A DNA stretch of 64,000 nt from Amorphophallus konjac (taxonomy: Eukaryota; Streptophyta; Magnoliopsida; Alismatales; Araceae), in NCBI GenBank assembly GCA_022559845.1, contig CM040125.1, forward strand, positions 290,642,200 to 290,706,199. Reading direction: 5' to 3'. The notes beneath the pieces were generated by a model. The model was not told the origin of the DNA. It did not search any database and was given only the letters and a program-made list of their open reading frames with translations. Position 1 is the stretch's first letter. Every line of letters starts with the position of its first letter. Position numbers and translations under genes: made by a program. Shown here in pieces: positions 22,605 to 33,287 of the stretch.

Positions 22605-24056
22605 TCAAATTTCATTCAATTTCCCATCTACGCAAGGCCGGATCTTGCGTAGTGCCTTCACGTAAGCTCGGTAGTCCTCCTCATTCTCTATCACTTCTGC
22701 CTGCAGGGTACGGACTCGGCTAATCTCCCACATGGTCAGTGCGCTCCGGACTGCCTGCTCATGCTCCTCAGTCCCAATCTTCCTAGCTTGAAGGGGAGGG
22801 AAGTGATATATTGCTAGAACTACAGTGCGAGGAAGCCCAATTTGTAAGTAGCACCGGTGAGGGTTGTAGAGCGCCATGGTGGTGTTTCCCACTAGCTGGA
22901 GGTCCAATCCCAATCGCCGGGGTAGTCTAAGAGCAGTGCCTTGAAGAGCTCGTGGTCGCATCATGAATTTATCAAGTGGTAAGGTGTTGAGGAAGAGGCG
23001 CCAATCATCCTTTGTCTTCTTATCCGCAGTCCGACATTGAACCGGTTGAGAAAGCCCAAACGCACCTCCAATGAAGAAGAGCGGGTGGCTCCCGAATATG
23101 CGGCTAGCCGATGGCACATCCTCCTTGGGTAGAAATTTTAGCCTAACCCCCATCCAACACTCTTGAAAAATCATGGACCCGAAGAGGGGACCCCCAAGAG
23201 AAGCTGAACTAAGACCTTCATAAAGGTAAGAAAGGATGGCTTGGGAGATGGATAAATCCTGCCACAACCCGCTAATGACGTTGAGCTTTGGAATGTCTAA
23301 GAGGTGTTTGGTGGTAGGGAAGAGTAGAACTCCACATAAGCAAATGGAAGTAGCTTTGGATTCATACCTCCCCCACTTATTTTTGCAATGGGAGGTAACC
23401 CATTGGGCCATGGGTATCAAGTGAATGTGGCGGGAGCTAATCCTCGTTCTTACATCCTTTGGGTTGTGTATGAAATCCCCCGAAGGTGAGTGATGGGTCT
23501 ATAGGGTCAACCGTATGACACACTAGGTCTTCATCTCCCACTTTAGTCCTAGGAAAGGCTAGGTAACTCTCAACTTCTTTCTATAAGGACAGTAGCTTCA
23601 AATGTTGGGAAGACAAAAGTGTGTGTTTGAGGATGCCATAATTCTACTAGAGCTGAAATGCTAGACTAATCTAAGGAGATTTTCTGGAAATTTTTGGATA
23701 GAGCTAGTAGAGGGTAGAGGTGCCATGCTCTTAAAATTGAGACAACTTCTAAAGGGAGTTCTTTTATCATGGGAGTCACCCACTTCAGGCTAGAGTAGCA
23801 TTTTGGGCCAGGAAGAAGCTGAAGACAAAGGGAAAAGAAAGAAAGAGGAAGAAAAAGAAGAAGAATGGCATGAGGAATTTAAGAAAATTGATGGAACTTG
23901 AAAATCATTGATTTGACTTACCTCCCTTGAAGGGCTTGTGCTCAGATGCTTAGGAATAGAAGTCAGTCACTGTTTCTCCCCATGCTCCCTCCTAGCCAGT
24001 CTTGGACCGTTGTAGATACTCTCACCCAAGGTGCTAGCTTCAAAACTCCTCTTCAT
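22605..24056 (-). pseudogene. Antisense gene 2 of element A, DUF7745/PMD-like, with intron
   Basis: Lies antisense to gag-pol. A start ATG at 24056 opens a 45-codon exon (24056-23922; one in-frame TGA) that ends at a strong donor, GGGAG|GTAAGT. A 103-base intron ends TCTTCAG at 23819, and exon 2 (from 23818) continues in the same phase. Exon 2 encodes a Trp-His-Pro-Gln-Thr-His-Thr-Phe segment near 23645, then Tyr-Leu-Ala-Phe-Pro-Arg. After frameshifts near 23570 and 23510 it runs as a 271-codon open stretch (23420-22605) with Met-Ala-Gln-Trp-Val and Val-Leu-Leu-Phe-Pro. The layout resembles plant retroelement-linked proteins annotated as DUF7745 or aminotransferase-like/PMD; I assign this from memory of family style. 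Function is unknown. Confidence 0.6.
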
Positions 24057-24857
24057 GATGTTTTGGGTTGTTTTCCTAAGGATGTTTAAGGCTTAGAGAA
24101 GGGTTTTCTGTGAGCTGTGAATTCTGGGTGTGTTCTTAGTTATAGGGCTTTGGTTCTTGTCCTAGTGCATTAAGATTGGGGCTAGGAAGCTTCAATTTGA
24201 GTTTGAGTGGTTCTTAGTGCAGTTTGGGCGCTCCTATCCACGGGTTGGGACTCTCCCGGAGAGTCCCGCTCATATATTTAACTGAGTCTTATCCCTTGCG
24301 GTCTATCGCGCGATCGCTAGGCTCCGCTAGCGATCGTTAGATGACTGTTTGTCCCCATCCTTCACCGCCTTCTCGCTCTCGCTCCCCTAACGGTCTCGTC
24401 TTGACCGTTTGGCACCCTTTGCGATCACATAAAGGCCATTTTTTCTGATTGTCTATCACCGTTTCTCCATGAGTTAACTCCCGTATTCTTTCCAGCTTTC
24501 TCCCCTATCTTCGCGCTCTTTCTCGCTCTATCAGTCTTAGGCGTCGTCATTGTTAGCATAGTTAGTGTTTGCATTCGCATTTACATTTTATAAAAAAATC
24601 AAAAGGCATAATGATCATATATATCATATAAAAGCATGTAAATGTGTCTCATAAGTACATCAGGCGGGTCCCTCTCCTGGGCCACCGCAGTCTCCAGTCC
24701 CCTCACGCCTCTTCACCGGCGGACCTATAGCCATGCTCCCCTCCTCGCAGTGGCGTCGACACCGCTCATCCTCCTTGTTCCTCCCCTGGCCAGAAGAACT
24801 GATAAGATAATCTCGATGTCCACTCCGTGCGCCACTCTATGACACACTGTGAGAGGG
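24057..24857. other. Spacer between antisense genes, with dyad motif
   Basis: No gene is supported. A GCGGTC/GATCGCTAGG-type cluster lies at 24298-24445, including GCTAGCGATCGTTAG and ACGGTCTCGTCTTGACCGTTTGG. Downstream is AT-rich sequence (24540-24640), which could include the 3' end of antisense gene 1. Confidence 0.5.
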
Positions 24858-26946
24858 TCATCCGCCCACTAGCCAAAGTGCTCTCTCCAGCGCCCTGATC
24901 TCGGCCCTCAGTTCTCTCACCTCTAGCCGAGAGTCCGTCACCGCTGCCACTCCAGCTCTGAGTCGCTCCACCTCCGCACGGAGATGGACTACCTCTGCTG
25001 CCTCTATACGAAGGTGCTCTGTCTCTGCTCTACACTGCTCAGACTCTTCCCTCTGTCGAGTGGCCTCACCCAGTGCGGCTGCTAGCTCTCTAGTCTGCAT
25101 AAGCATTCATCATGGTCAGTTATTTGCATCATTCATAAGCATTCAGTCAAAGGAGTTCAGTCGGTTTTGCTTACCTTCTCTGTGAGAGTGGCCTTGGCCT
25201 CCTCGGCCCGAGCAACTGCCCGTGCGAAGTCGGCATCCCCCAGCCCTGTCCGCCGGTGACTGGGAGGAGGAAGATGGAGCATCTGGTCCCTACCTCTGTG
25301 TTCCCTCGGCTCGCTACATATAGAAGTCAATCAAGTCAGGTTCATAAGCATTTGCATATTAAGTCTAAGGTTCAGTAAAGCTCACCAGAAGCTCCAGAGC
25401 GCGCTGGAACTCATCCCGCTGCAGAATGGTGGAGTGGAGGAGTCCCTGGAGCTCCGCTATCCATCCCTGGGGGTCTAGCTGCATATAGAAAGTCAAGTTG
25501 TCAATGCTTTATAAGTCATTAGGAAGCATAAGTTTAAGAGTCGTACAAGTCGTCGGGTACCATGGAAGACCTGGTCTCCGTAGCATCTGGCATAGGCCTT
25601 CAGGTAGGCCTCATCGTTGGTGGCCCGGGATTGCACTACCAAGCCTCATCTCATCCAGTCCCGTATCTGATCCACCGCCCAGGTGACCCAGTCGATCTCC
25701 CCGATCAGTCCTCTTGAAGAACACCCTACGCGCTCCTCAACTCTCGTTGGGAACTCCACCTCTGGCTAGTGGATTCCCCTGGTCCTCATGATCAGGTGGT
25801 AGTATAGTGGCTAGATGCTGTTCATGTAGTGCAGCCACACATCTCATCCCGTGTACTTCTGGGCTAACTCCACTCGAGGCTATCCCTCGTGACCCTCGTC
25901 GCGGTATGGTGTCCAGCGCACCTGAAAGGGGAAGGTGATAGAGTCAAGCATCAACATCAAAAGAATTTAAGTGCATTTAGAAGTCTAGAGTTTAGAATCT
26001 TGCCGATGCATAAGGCAATGTGTCGAGGTTATCCTGGATCATTCCCGCTAAGCGTCATAGCGACCAGGTGTCCCGTACAGCCATCCACCGCCTCACGATG
26101 GGCACTTGGTCGGGCTGCACCTCCTTTCCTCGCCCTAGGCCTGGGAGGTACATGTAGGACCATACCTACATTTGCCAAGTGTCAGCATGAAGCAGTCTCA
26201 TAAAAATTGCATAAGTATTTTAAGTAGAGCATTTATACTTGAAGTAGAGGTGAGAACCCGCCCAGCATCGTCTGCTAGTCGGTGGTGCTGATGGCGTCGA
26301 AGAGGAAGGCTAGTGCAGCCGTACCCCACGCATAATCCCCAACTCCGTCAAGTCCTCCAATAAAGGGAGGAGCTTGCAGCTCACTCCATTGGCCCTCGTC
26401 GCAAAGATCAGCTTCCCGAACATCAGCATTCAGATGTGGCATAGGACAATGTCTCCCTCTGGGCCTGGTCCCGCAGCCACTCTCTCTCTGGCCCGGTCTG
26501 TCAACCTCCCTAGGTGCTCCTCTGGTAGCTCTCCTATGGCTACTGCCGCTCCTCTTAACCCCAGGCTCTCCTGGAGGGTCGCTCGTGCCAGGGTGGATGA
26601 GTGGTGTCCCGGTCTCATCCGCTCTAATCCCAGCAGCTCTCGCGCCAACTCCCGGTAGTCGGCGTATGTCCTCCCGCTCACCAGTGCTCCGTGAACTCTC
26701 AATCCGGTGATCCTTGCCACGTCCTCTAGTGTGGGGATCATATGACCCCCACGGGAATAAGAAGGCCCTACTGACTGGATCCCACCGGTCATGTAGCGCG
26801 TAGAGGAGGGTAGTGTCTAGCCTCATCCCCTCTATCCCGAGGAACTCGGCGAACCCCATCGCAGCCAGTCTCTCTCTCTGGAAATCCGACAGCGCCAAGT
26901 ACACTGCTCGGACCTGTAGCCACGATATCCCCGTCCGGCGGTTGCC

Positions 26947-27292
26947 CTGCATGCATTTACATAGTCAATGTCAGTCATTCATATAGTTTAATAATTCATG
27001 CATTGCATTGCATTTAAAAAAAAACTACCCTCAAAACCCTAACGGTCATCCCTTGACCATTTTTTTTGGCCTTAGCGGTCTAGGTTATACTGTCTGGCGC
27101 CCTAACGGTCGCTGGAACGATCTCTAGGCCCTCGCCGTAGCGGCGATGTTCCTCCCATTTCTCCAGCTCTGGAAAGTGGCCCTAGAGGCCTGAACATGGT
27201 TCCTATGGGTTCCTTAGCACATTCCCTTCCTATTCTACCCACATGCATGAGCTAGAAAATTAAAAATTGGGTTTTAAAGGGTTTCGGCCTAC
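26947..27292 (-). other. Intron 1 of the antisense PMD gene
   Basis: GAG|GTAGGC donor (27292-27291) and TGCATGCAG acceptor (26948-26947) join two coding stretches in phase 0. The intron contains two dyad-motif sites (27031-27110), so the motif family occupies introns as well as spacers. Confidence 0.7.
27031..27110. repeat. Dyad motif sites inside PMD intron 1
   Basis: ACGGTCATCCCTTGACCATTTTTTTT, TTAGCGGTCTAGG and CCTAACGGTCGCTGG-like sites occur here, the last in inverse orientation to the LTR copies. Confidence 0.6.
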
Positions 27293-27520
27293 CTCAGACA
27301 AGTGGGTTCCAGCCGCCGTCCCTGGTGCTTCTTCGACCATATGCTCTCCGTCATCATCTCCAACTCCTCCCTCATGTGCTGCAGCCGTTGTAGAAGGTTC
27401 CCCAGCCTCCATTTGAGCCGACGGCGCCGCTTCTTCCTCTGTTTGATCAGTCGAAGCCGTGGGTGCAGTCTCCCTAGCTAGATGGCGTTGAAACCGTCGT
27501 ATCACCCTCTTCTTCGCCAT

Positions 27521-28709
27521 CCCAGAGTGTGGGTGAGTGTGAGTTTTTTTGGGGGGTTAGAGAATTGCCGGTGGTATGAGGAGAATGAGGTTTGAATGAG
27601 ATGAGAGAGGGAGTGAATGGTCATTCATGATTTTTGAAATCGCCCAGAGCCTTGTGGTCGTGCGATGGACCATTAGGATGTCCTTGGCGGTCCTCCCTGG
27701 ACCATTTTTTTTAGGGTCATGCCCGATGGAGAATGTGAACCGCCTCAAGGGTAGCGGTCTATCGCTGGACCGTTAGGCTTCCCTTTGTGATCTTTACATG
27801 GCCGTTTTTTGTGATGTGTTGTTGAATGATGCTATATTTGCTCATATATGCCCTTTGCCTTATTTGACGCATCATGCTTATTTCTTTGGCTTGATTATTG
27901 ATGGCTAACCTCTTTATTGCCAAAATCACGAGTGCCACTATGTCACGTCACTTCCCATCGGGCAGGTAAGTATTTTGATCCTAAGTCCCTTAATGCATTA
28001 CTATATGATATCTATGATATATTATCTCGAGAACCAACTGGTCATTCATGTGTTCTGGGATCTGATGTTCCCCATTAACAAAAATGATGATGATCTAAGT
28101 GCACATGTTTATTCATTGGATAGGCCGTTAGGTTGGAAGAATTGGGGGACGATGGTTCCATCTTGTACGCCGTGATTGCAGATAGTGTCTTGACCCTGAT
28201 TTGTCCGGTCTAGCAATACTATTCTCAAATATCTTTCTATTTTTATCTTTCTTTGCATTTGTTTTCATGATTTCTTTTACTTTAGCCCAGCATGCATCAT
28301 GCGCATTTTTGAGCATTCATGAGCCTAATCTGTCTGAAGTGTCTCAATAATGGTGGATAGTTGTGTCCATGGTCTTAGATAGGGAGAGTCATTCCACTCT
28401 GAGTTGGCAGGTTTCCTTCGATCTATTTTGCTCGGTTTGGTTAGCTGATGATTCTTGTCTGGAGTTTAGTTGCTCATCTTTTACTTTTCGCTTGCTACGA
28501 CCGCCTATCAGCTGTGTGTTCTAGTGAGAAGGTCGGTCGTGTTTTATTTTCCTTAGTTGTTAGTTCATTCAGGCATGCGTCATTCGGTTTAACTGTTCCT
28601 TGTGATTGGTTCAGAGTTTTCCGAAAGATTCCTACCGCTCGTTGGTTCAGGACAGGTGTCGTTTACCTTAACGCCCGCTTTTCAGTCCACTTTGCTTCAT
28701 GTCCGCTTC
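27521..28709. other. Element A 3' spacer upstream of the antisense PMD gene
   Basis: No gene is supported. Just upstream of the PMD ATG (minus strand) is a C/A-rich stretch suited to a 5' untranslated leader. Dyad sites occur at 27650-27712 and 27752-27815. The rest, to the element B junction, contains short ORFs without domain evidence. Confidence 0.55.
27650..27815. repeat. GCGGTC/GACCGTTAGG dyad cluster upstream of the PMD gene
   Basis: Three sites: GTGGTCGTGCGATGGACCATTAGG, GGCGGTCCTCCCTGGACCATTTTTTT and GCGGTCTATCGCTGGACCGTTAGG, followed by a GATCTTTACATGGCCGTTTTTT variant. The alternation of a 'TTAGG' site and a 'TTTTTT' site is the same as in the LTR and at 22398-22460. Confidence 0.7.
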
Positions 28710-28714
28710 ATCTC
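28710..28714. repeat. Target-site duplication of element B, left copy
   Basis: ATCTC precedes the LTR start at 28715 and recurs at 39969-39973 directly after the other LTR. Confidence 0.93.
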
Positions 28715-29497
28715 TGGAGAGGGGGATTTCTATAGCCCAATTAAGAGCAGCCAAACTAGGCCCATCAGGACCGAACGAGGCTCAGCTCGTCCAAGTGACA
28801 GCCCTCTAGGGCCCACTTCGGTAAAAAAGCCCAAAAAGATCACTCAGGATCCCATCCTTCCTCGATGGCCCTTAGGCTCGGAAGGCCCGAATGTCAGAAC
28901 GGAGGAAGACCCACGCCCGAGCTATCCCTCCATCGGGATAAGGGCGAGCACTCTGCGCCCACTCCGACCTGACTGCATCCGAGCTATGCCTATCGCCCGG
29001 ACATGGCTGGCACCTCGTATGCTCAGATCGACTGACAAGTGTTTATCCATGCAGCCGTTGAAAGCCCTTTATGAGCAGGAGTTTAGGTGGATAAGGGAGC
29101 CATGATACCTTAAGGCCATGAAGAGCCCACGACGAGGAAGTAACAATCCCACGATGAGGACGTAACGATCCCATGATGAGGACATAACTCCCGCCTGAAA
29201 CTCCCCAGCTTATGGTACTCATTAGGGGAGCTCTCTATATCCGGCAGCAGGTAAGGGCACATACAAGCCTAAAACTCCCTGAGCAGGAACCACTTCACCA
29301 TCTTGGTGTTGGGGGATCTCGTGCACCTCTTTCTACCTCCCTCAATACCTTCCACCATTGCACTACTGACTTAAGCATCGGAGGGTTTTCCCTAGGGAAC
29401 CATCCCTGGGCCTCCTGATTCGTTTCTCTTTCTCTACAGTTCACTATTCGGTGATCACCCTCCCAGCTCAGGACAAGCGCGAGATCACGCCCCTTCA
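28715..29497 (+). repeat. Element B 5' LTR, TATA box deleted
   Basis: Begins TGGAGAGGGGGATTTC and ends CCCCTTCA. Compared with the 3' LTR it lacks 16 bases after CTATAT at 29240, which removes most of the TATAAA box. Three copies of a GATGAGGACGTAAC-like unit lie at about 29126-29190 (two in the 3' LTR). Confidence 0.93.
29126..29190. repeat. ACGT-containing direct repeats in element B U3
   Basis: Units of about 25 bases, CGATGAGGACGTAACGATCCC and variants, occur three times here and twice at about 39603-39650. ACGT is the core recognised by plant bZIP factors, so an enhancer role is possible but unproven. Confidence 0.65.
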
Positions 29498-29499
29498 TC

Positions 29500-29516
29500 T
29501 GGCACCATCCGTGGGA
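29500..29516 (+). promoter_or_regulatory. Primer-binding site of element B
   Basis: TGGCACCATCCGTGGGA starts two bases after the LTR end. TGGCRCC-type sites are usual in this lineage; I cannot assign the tRNA with certainty. Confidence 0.7.
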
Positions 29517-29534
29517 AACGACCAAAGAGCCAGT

Positions 29535-31153
29535 ATGGTGAGAAGAAGTTCAGGGAGGAGGTCCGCCGACGACAGGGGAAAGGCCACGGCGGCGGCGGGG
29601 GAAGGCCCCTCACAAGCCTCCCAAACCCCCCCCCCCTTCGGTGCCAGCACTCCAGCCGACAGACCGCCCCCTCCCCCTGCGGCCGGGCTACCGCCCCCTG
29701 CTCCCACGGCGGTGGGGCTGCCGTTCAACGGCGGCGCCCACGCCTTCCAAGCCCTCAACGCGAAACTGGACATCCTCGTGGCACTCATGAGGACCCAGGC
29801 GGCCAGGGATGGAAGGTCACGCGCCCCTCCGGAGAGCCCTCCACGTGAGAACGTGTCCCAGCACACCACCGGAGGCCGCTTCACCCTCCGAGGCCAGCAG
29901 CTCATTAACAACAAAGTAGGAGGACCCTCGCAAGCCCCCCCTCTGGAGCAAGAGGCTTCCTCCACCCCGAAGCGGGGCAGGCATGGGGTACGCCGTCCCC
30001 TCCCGGAGATCGAAGTCCCCAGGGAGCGCCAGGACAGCCTGCCTTCACGTCCCCTCAGCCCTACGGCGCAGCGGCAGCCGGAGCTATCCCTCCGACTGTG
30101 AGAATTCGAGATGCGTTTCGCAGAGTAGGAGCGCACCCTGTGAGCCCTGCAGAAGACCTCTCCACCAGAGGACGAGGAGAGATCCCCATTCTCTGACCAT
30201 ATCTTGAAGGCAGAGGTATCTCCCAGAGCCTCCATCCCGACCTTCAAGCCCTACGACGGCCAAGGTGACCCGGCCGACCACTTCGACAGCTTCGACGCTC
30301 TGATGACCATTCACGGAGCGTCCGATGCCATCAAATGCCGAGCCTTTGCGACCACCATGGTCCAAAGAGCCCAAGCGTGGTTCCGGGCCCTCGCCCCCGG
30401 ATCCATTCGAGACTTCAAGCAATTCGGGCGAGTATTCAAGGAGAGTTTTGCCGGCAGCGGCCCGCCAAGGTTGGTAGCGGGGATTTTGGCCCTCAAACAG
30501 GCACAAGGGGAGAAACTTCGGGCCTACATTCTCGATTCAAATCGGAAGCCCTAAGGATCCCCTGCCTGGACGTCACCTTAGCTATAACCACTCTGACCGG
30601 GGGCACCCACGACGAGAACCTCTGCCGCGAGCTTGTCCTCCACCCTCCCTCGACCCTTGCTGCGCTAGTGACTCTGGCATTGCGCCACGCCGAGTGCGAG
30701 GAAGTGCTCAGTGCATGTCCAGACGCAACCGGCTCGGGTCGGGAGGGGGACAAGAAGCGGGCACCTGAGCCAAGCTCGGGCCAAGGAAAAAGGTGGAACC
30801 GAGACGGGGAACGCAAGGAACCGTCATGGAAGTATGAGCGGTACACTCCCCTAACCGCTCCAATATATGAGATTTATGAAGACATCAAAGGCTCGGGCCT
30901 CCTCCGCCAACCCGAGCCAATGAAGTTGAAGAACCGCAGTCGCAGCAAGCATTGCCTATTCCACAGCGACCACGGGCATCATACCGGCGACTGCCATCAG
31001 CTCCAGGATGAGATCGAGCGTCTCGTTCGTCAGGGGCACCTCTCCCGGTTCATGGCCGGGCACCAGGAAGATCGAGGTGCCCCAGAGGAGATCGACAACG
31101 CCCCCCGAGGGGTCCACATCAACGTCATTGCCGGAGGAGCTGCATCAGGATGA
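29535..31153 (+). pseudogene. gag: Element B Gag
   Basis: The start ATG at 29535 (MVRRSSGRRSADD) is 19 bases past the primer site. The N-terminal third is Pro/Ala-rich and ends at a TGA at 30099. The gag domain follows at about 30220-30680 (Pro-Tyr-Asp-Gly-Gln-Gly-Asp-Pro; Ala-Gln-Ala-Trp-Phe; Phe-Lys-Glu-Ser-Phe). A frameshift near 30535 moves the frame, and the last part includes a Cys-X2-His-X3-Gly-His-X4-Cys-like knuckle near 30955-31000, followed by Gln-Leu-Gln-Asp-Glu-Ile-Glu-Arg-Leu, the usual Tat arrangement. The minus-strand 250-codon ORF over 29495-30247 is a shadow of this GC-rich gene. Confidence 0.8.
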
Positions 31154-31663
31154 GACAGTGGCCGAGGAAGGAAGCGTCATGCTGAGCGGGCGAGCCGAGC
31201 CATCGAGCCTCCCAGGGCCCTGCCGAGCGAGCCCCAGGTCATAGTCTTCTCCGACCAAGACCTGGAGGGGCTGAGCACCCCGCATGACGACGCCCTAGTG
31301 ATATCGGCCACAATAAACCATTGTAACGTAGACAAGATTCTGGTTGACAATGGAAGTGCCCTTGATGTATTATCCTACTAATGTTTCCTTAAGATGGGGG
31401 AGGATCCGTCTAAACTCCGCCCGATCCGAACCCCCCTATGCGGGTTCAATGGCCAGGCCACTTATCCCGAGGGAGCCCTAAGCCTACAGGTTACCCTTGA
31501 CACCCCACCCAAAACCGTTACAGTCATGGTGGACTTCATAGTGATCAAAGGTATGATAGCATACAACACAATCTTTGGCAGAGGAATCCTCAGCCGAACG
31601 AAAGCGCTATCACCAAAAGATGAAGTTCCCCACCAAAAATGGGTTAGGGGAAGTCTGAGGTAA
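31154..31663 (+). pseudogene. Element B aspartic protease
   Basis: The catalytic strand is Leu-Val-Asp-Asn-Gly-Ser-Ala (Asp codon at 31346-31348); Asp-Asn-Gly is the usual Tat form. A stop follows about 10 codons later (near 31378), and the second conserved strand Tyr-Asn-Thr-Ile-Phe-Gly-Arg is at about 31561-31581, where Leu-Gly-Arg is expected. The stop makes the enzyme non-functional. Confidence 0.75.
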
Positions 31664-31670
31664 CCAGGCA

Positions 31671-33287
31671 ATGGCCCGAAGGTGCTACAATATCTCGGTT
31701 GAAGCCACAAGGCCGGACGGGAAGAACAGGGGCCCCAGGAAAGTCAAGGAAAAACCCGCAACCGCCGAGCCTGGAGGTGAATTGCTAGCGATTTTCCTAA
31801 ACAACGACCCGACCCTAGGAGTAAAGATCGGAGCCGACCTAACATCTGAGGTTCAACAGCAATACAAAGAGTTTCTTTCCACGTACGTCCGTGTCTTTAC
31901 ATGGTCTGATGATCAACTCCACGGGATACCGGAAGAGACGGTGGTGCATAAGCTCAACCTCGACCCAACCGTGAAGCCCGTGCAGCAACGCAGAAGGAAG
32001 CATGCGCCAGAGAAGCAAGCGATCATCAAGGAGCAGGTCACCAAGGGGCAGAAGACTGGCCTTTTTAGATCAGTCATGTACCCGATGTGGCTGGCTAACG
32101 TCGTGCTGGTGCCGAAAGCTTCAGGAAAGTGGCGAATGTGCGTGGACTTCACCGACTTGAACAAGGCTACTCCAAAGGACTGCTATCCCATGCCGAGCAT
32201 CGACCAACTGGTTGATTCAACCTCGGGCAATGAGATACTTTGCTTCCTGGATGCCTACTCAGGTTACCACCAGATCAGAATGCACCCCGAAGATATCGAG
32301 AAGACCACCTTTATCACCGACTTCGGCGTACACTGCTACACCCGGATGCCTTTCGGGTTGAAGAATGTTGGAGCCACGTACTAGAGGCTAGTCAACCATA
32401 TGTTTGAGGGACAGCTCGGTCGGAACGTCGAGGCCTATATTGACGACATGCTCGTGAAGACCCCCAAGGCCGAGGACCACTTCGCCGACCTAGTAGAAAC
32501 TTTCGACACCCTCCTGAAGTATAACATGAAGCTCAACCCCGCCAAGTGCGCCTTCGGAGTAAGGTCCGAGAAATTCATGGGCTTCTTAGTCACCCAGCGT
32601 GGGATCGAGGCCAACCCCGACAAGGTCCAGGCCATCCTGGACATGCGCCCACCCACCTGCATCAAAGACGTTCAACGCCTTACCGGGCGCATTGCTGCGC
32701 TCAGCAGATTCTTGTCCCCCACGGCTGAATGATGCCTACCCTTCTTCAAACTATTGAGGGGGCCCAAAATGGCATCTGCCACATTCGCGTGGGACGAGGA
32801 ATGCCAAAGAGCATTCGCCGAGCTTAAGGAGTTCCTAGCTTTGCCCCCAGTGCTTTCCAAGCCTGTCCCAGGTGAAGCCTTGTATCTCTATCTCTCGGTA
32901 ACTCCATCCACAGTTAGCTCGGTCCTAGTCAAAAATGACTCGGGAATCGAGAGACCGGTCTACTACACAAGAAAGGTGCTCAACGAGACTAAGAAAAGGT
33001 ATCCCGCAACCGAGAAACTCATGCTAGCGTTGGTTACCTCGGCCAAGCGCCTCTGACCCTATTTCCAAGGGCACTCCATCACCGTGCTGATCGGCGAACC
33101 ATTGAAGAGGATCCTCGCTTACCCTGAAGCCTCAGGACGCCTCGTCAACTGGGCCATCATGCTCGGGGCCTACGATATATCGTATCGGCCTCGCTCGACT
33201 ATCAAAGGCCAGGCGCTCGCCGACTTCATCACCGAGAGAACCATCTCGACTGAAGAAAGATCTCCGTCCGCGCTTGGGCCGACCTAG
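31671..33287 (+). pseudogene. pol: Element B reverse transcriptase and RNase H
   Basis: RT spans about 31671-32732, with the palm motifs Phe-Leu-Asp-Ala-Tyr-Ser-Gly-Tyr and an intact Tyr-Ile-Asp-Asp at 32436-32447. The RNase H/connection region runs 32733-33287. Stops at 32382, 32730 and 33054 interrupt it, each fitting a CAG-to-TAG or CGA-to-TGA change at a position where Gln or Arg is conserved in the family. Confidence 0.88.

Larger units (their letters stand above)
24858..27520 (-). pseudogene. Antisense gene 1 of element A: spliced plant mobile domain (PMD) gene
   Basis: A multi-exon gene on the strand opposite to gag-pol. Exon 1 (27520-27293) starts MAKKRVIRRF and ends GAG|GTAGGC. Intron 1 is 27292-26947, with acceptor TGCAG. 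Exon 2 (26946-26239) encodes the PMD core: Leu-Tyr-Ala-Leu-His-Asp-Arg-Trp-Asp-Pro, Pro-Thr-Leu-Glu-Asp-Val-Ala with Gly-Leu-Arg-Val-His-Gly, and later Tyr-Ala-Trp-Gly-Thr-Ala-Ala-Leu-Ala. Intron 2 is 26238-26166. Exon 3 starts 26165 (Val-Trp-Ser-Tyr-Met-Tyr-Leu-Pro-Gly), exon 4 at 25921 (Val-Arg-Trp-Thr-Pro-Tyr-Arg), exon 5 is 25478-25386, exon 6 about 25313-25175, and exon 7 25094-24858, a coiled coil of Glu/Arg/Ala heptads. The junctions I could fix are phase 0. Damage: an extra G in the run 26746-26750, a second shift near 26340, and several stops in exons 2-4. PMD proteins include Arabidopsis MAIN and MAIL1 and transposon-linked relatives. Confidence 0.75.

Noticed and set aside
26374..26658. 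Plus-strand ORF over the PMD exon
   Set aside because: Shadow of the antisense gene; PMD signatures are on the minus strand.
29495..30247. 250-codon minus-strand ORF
   Set aside because: It mirrors the GC-rich Gag of element B in the other strand; the plus-strand frame has the gag features and the primer site is on that strand.
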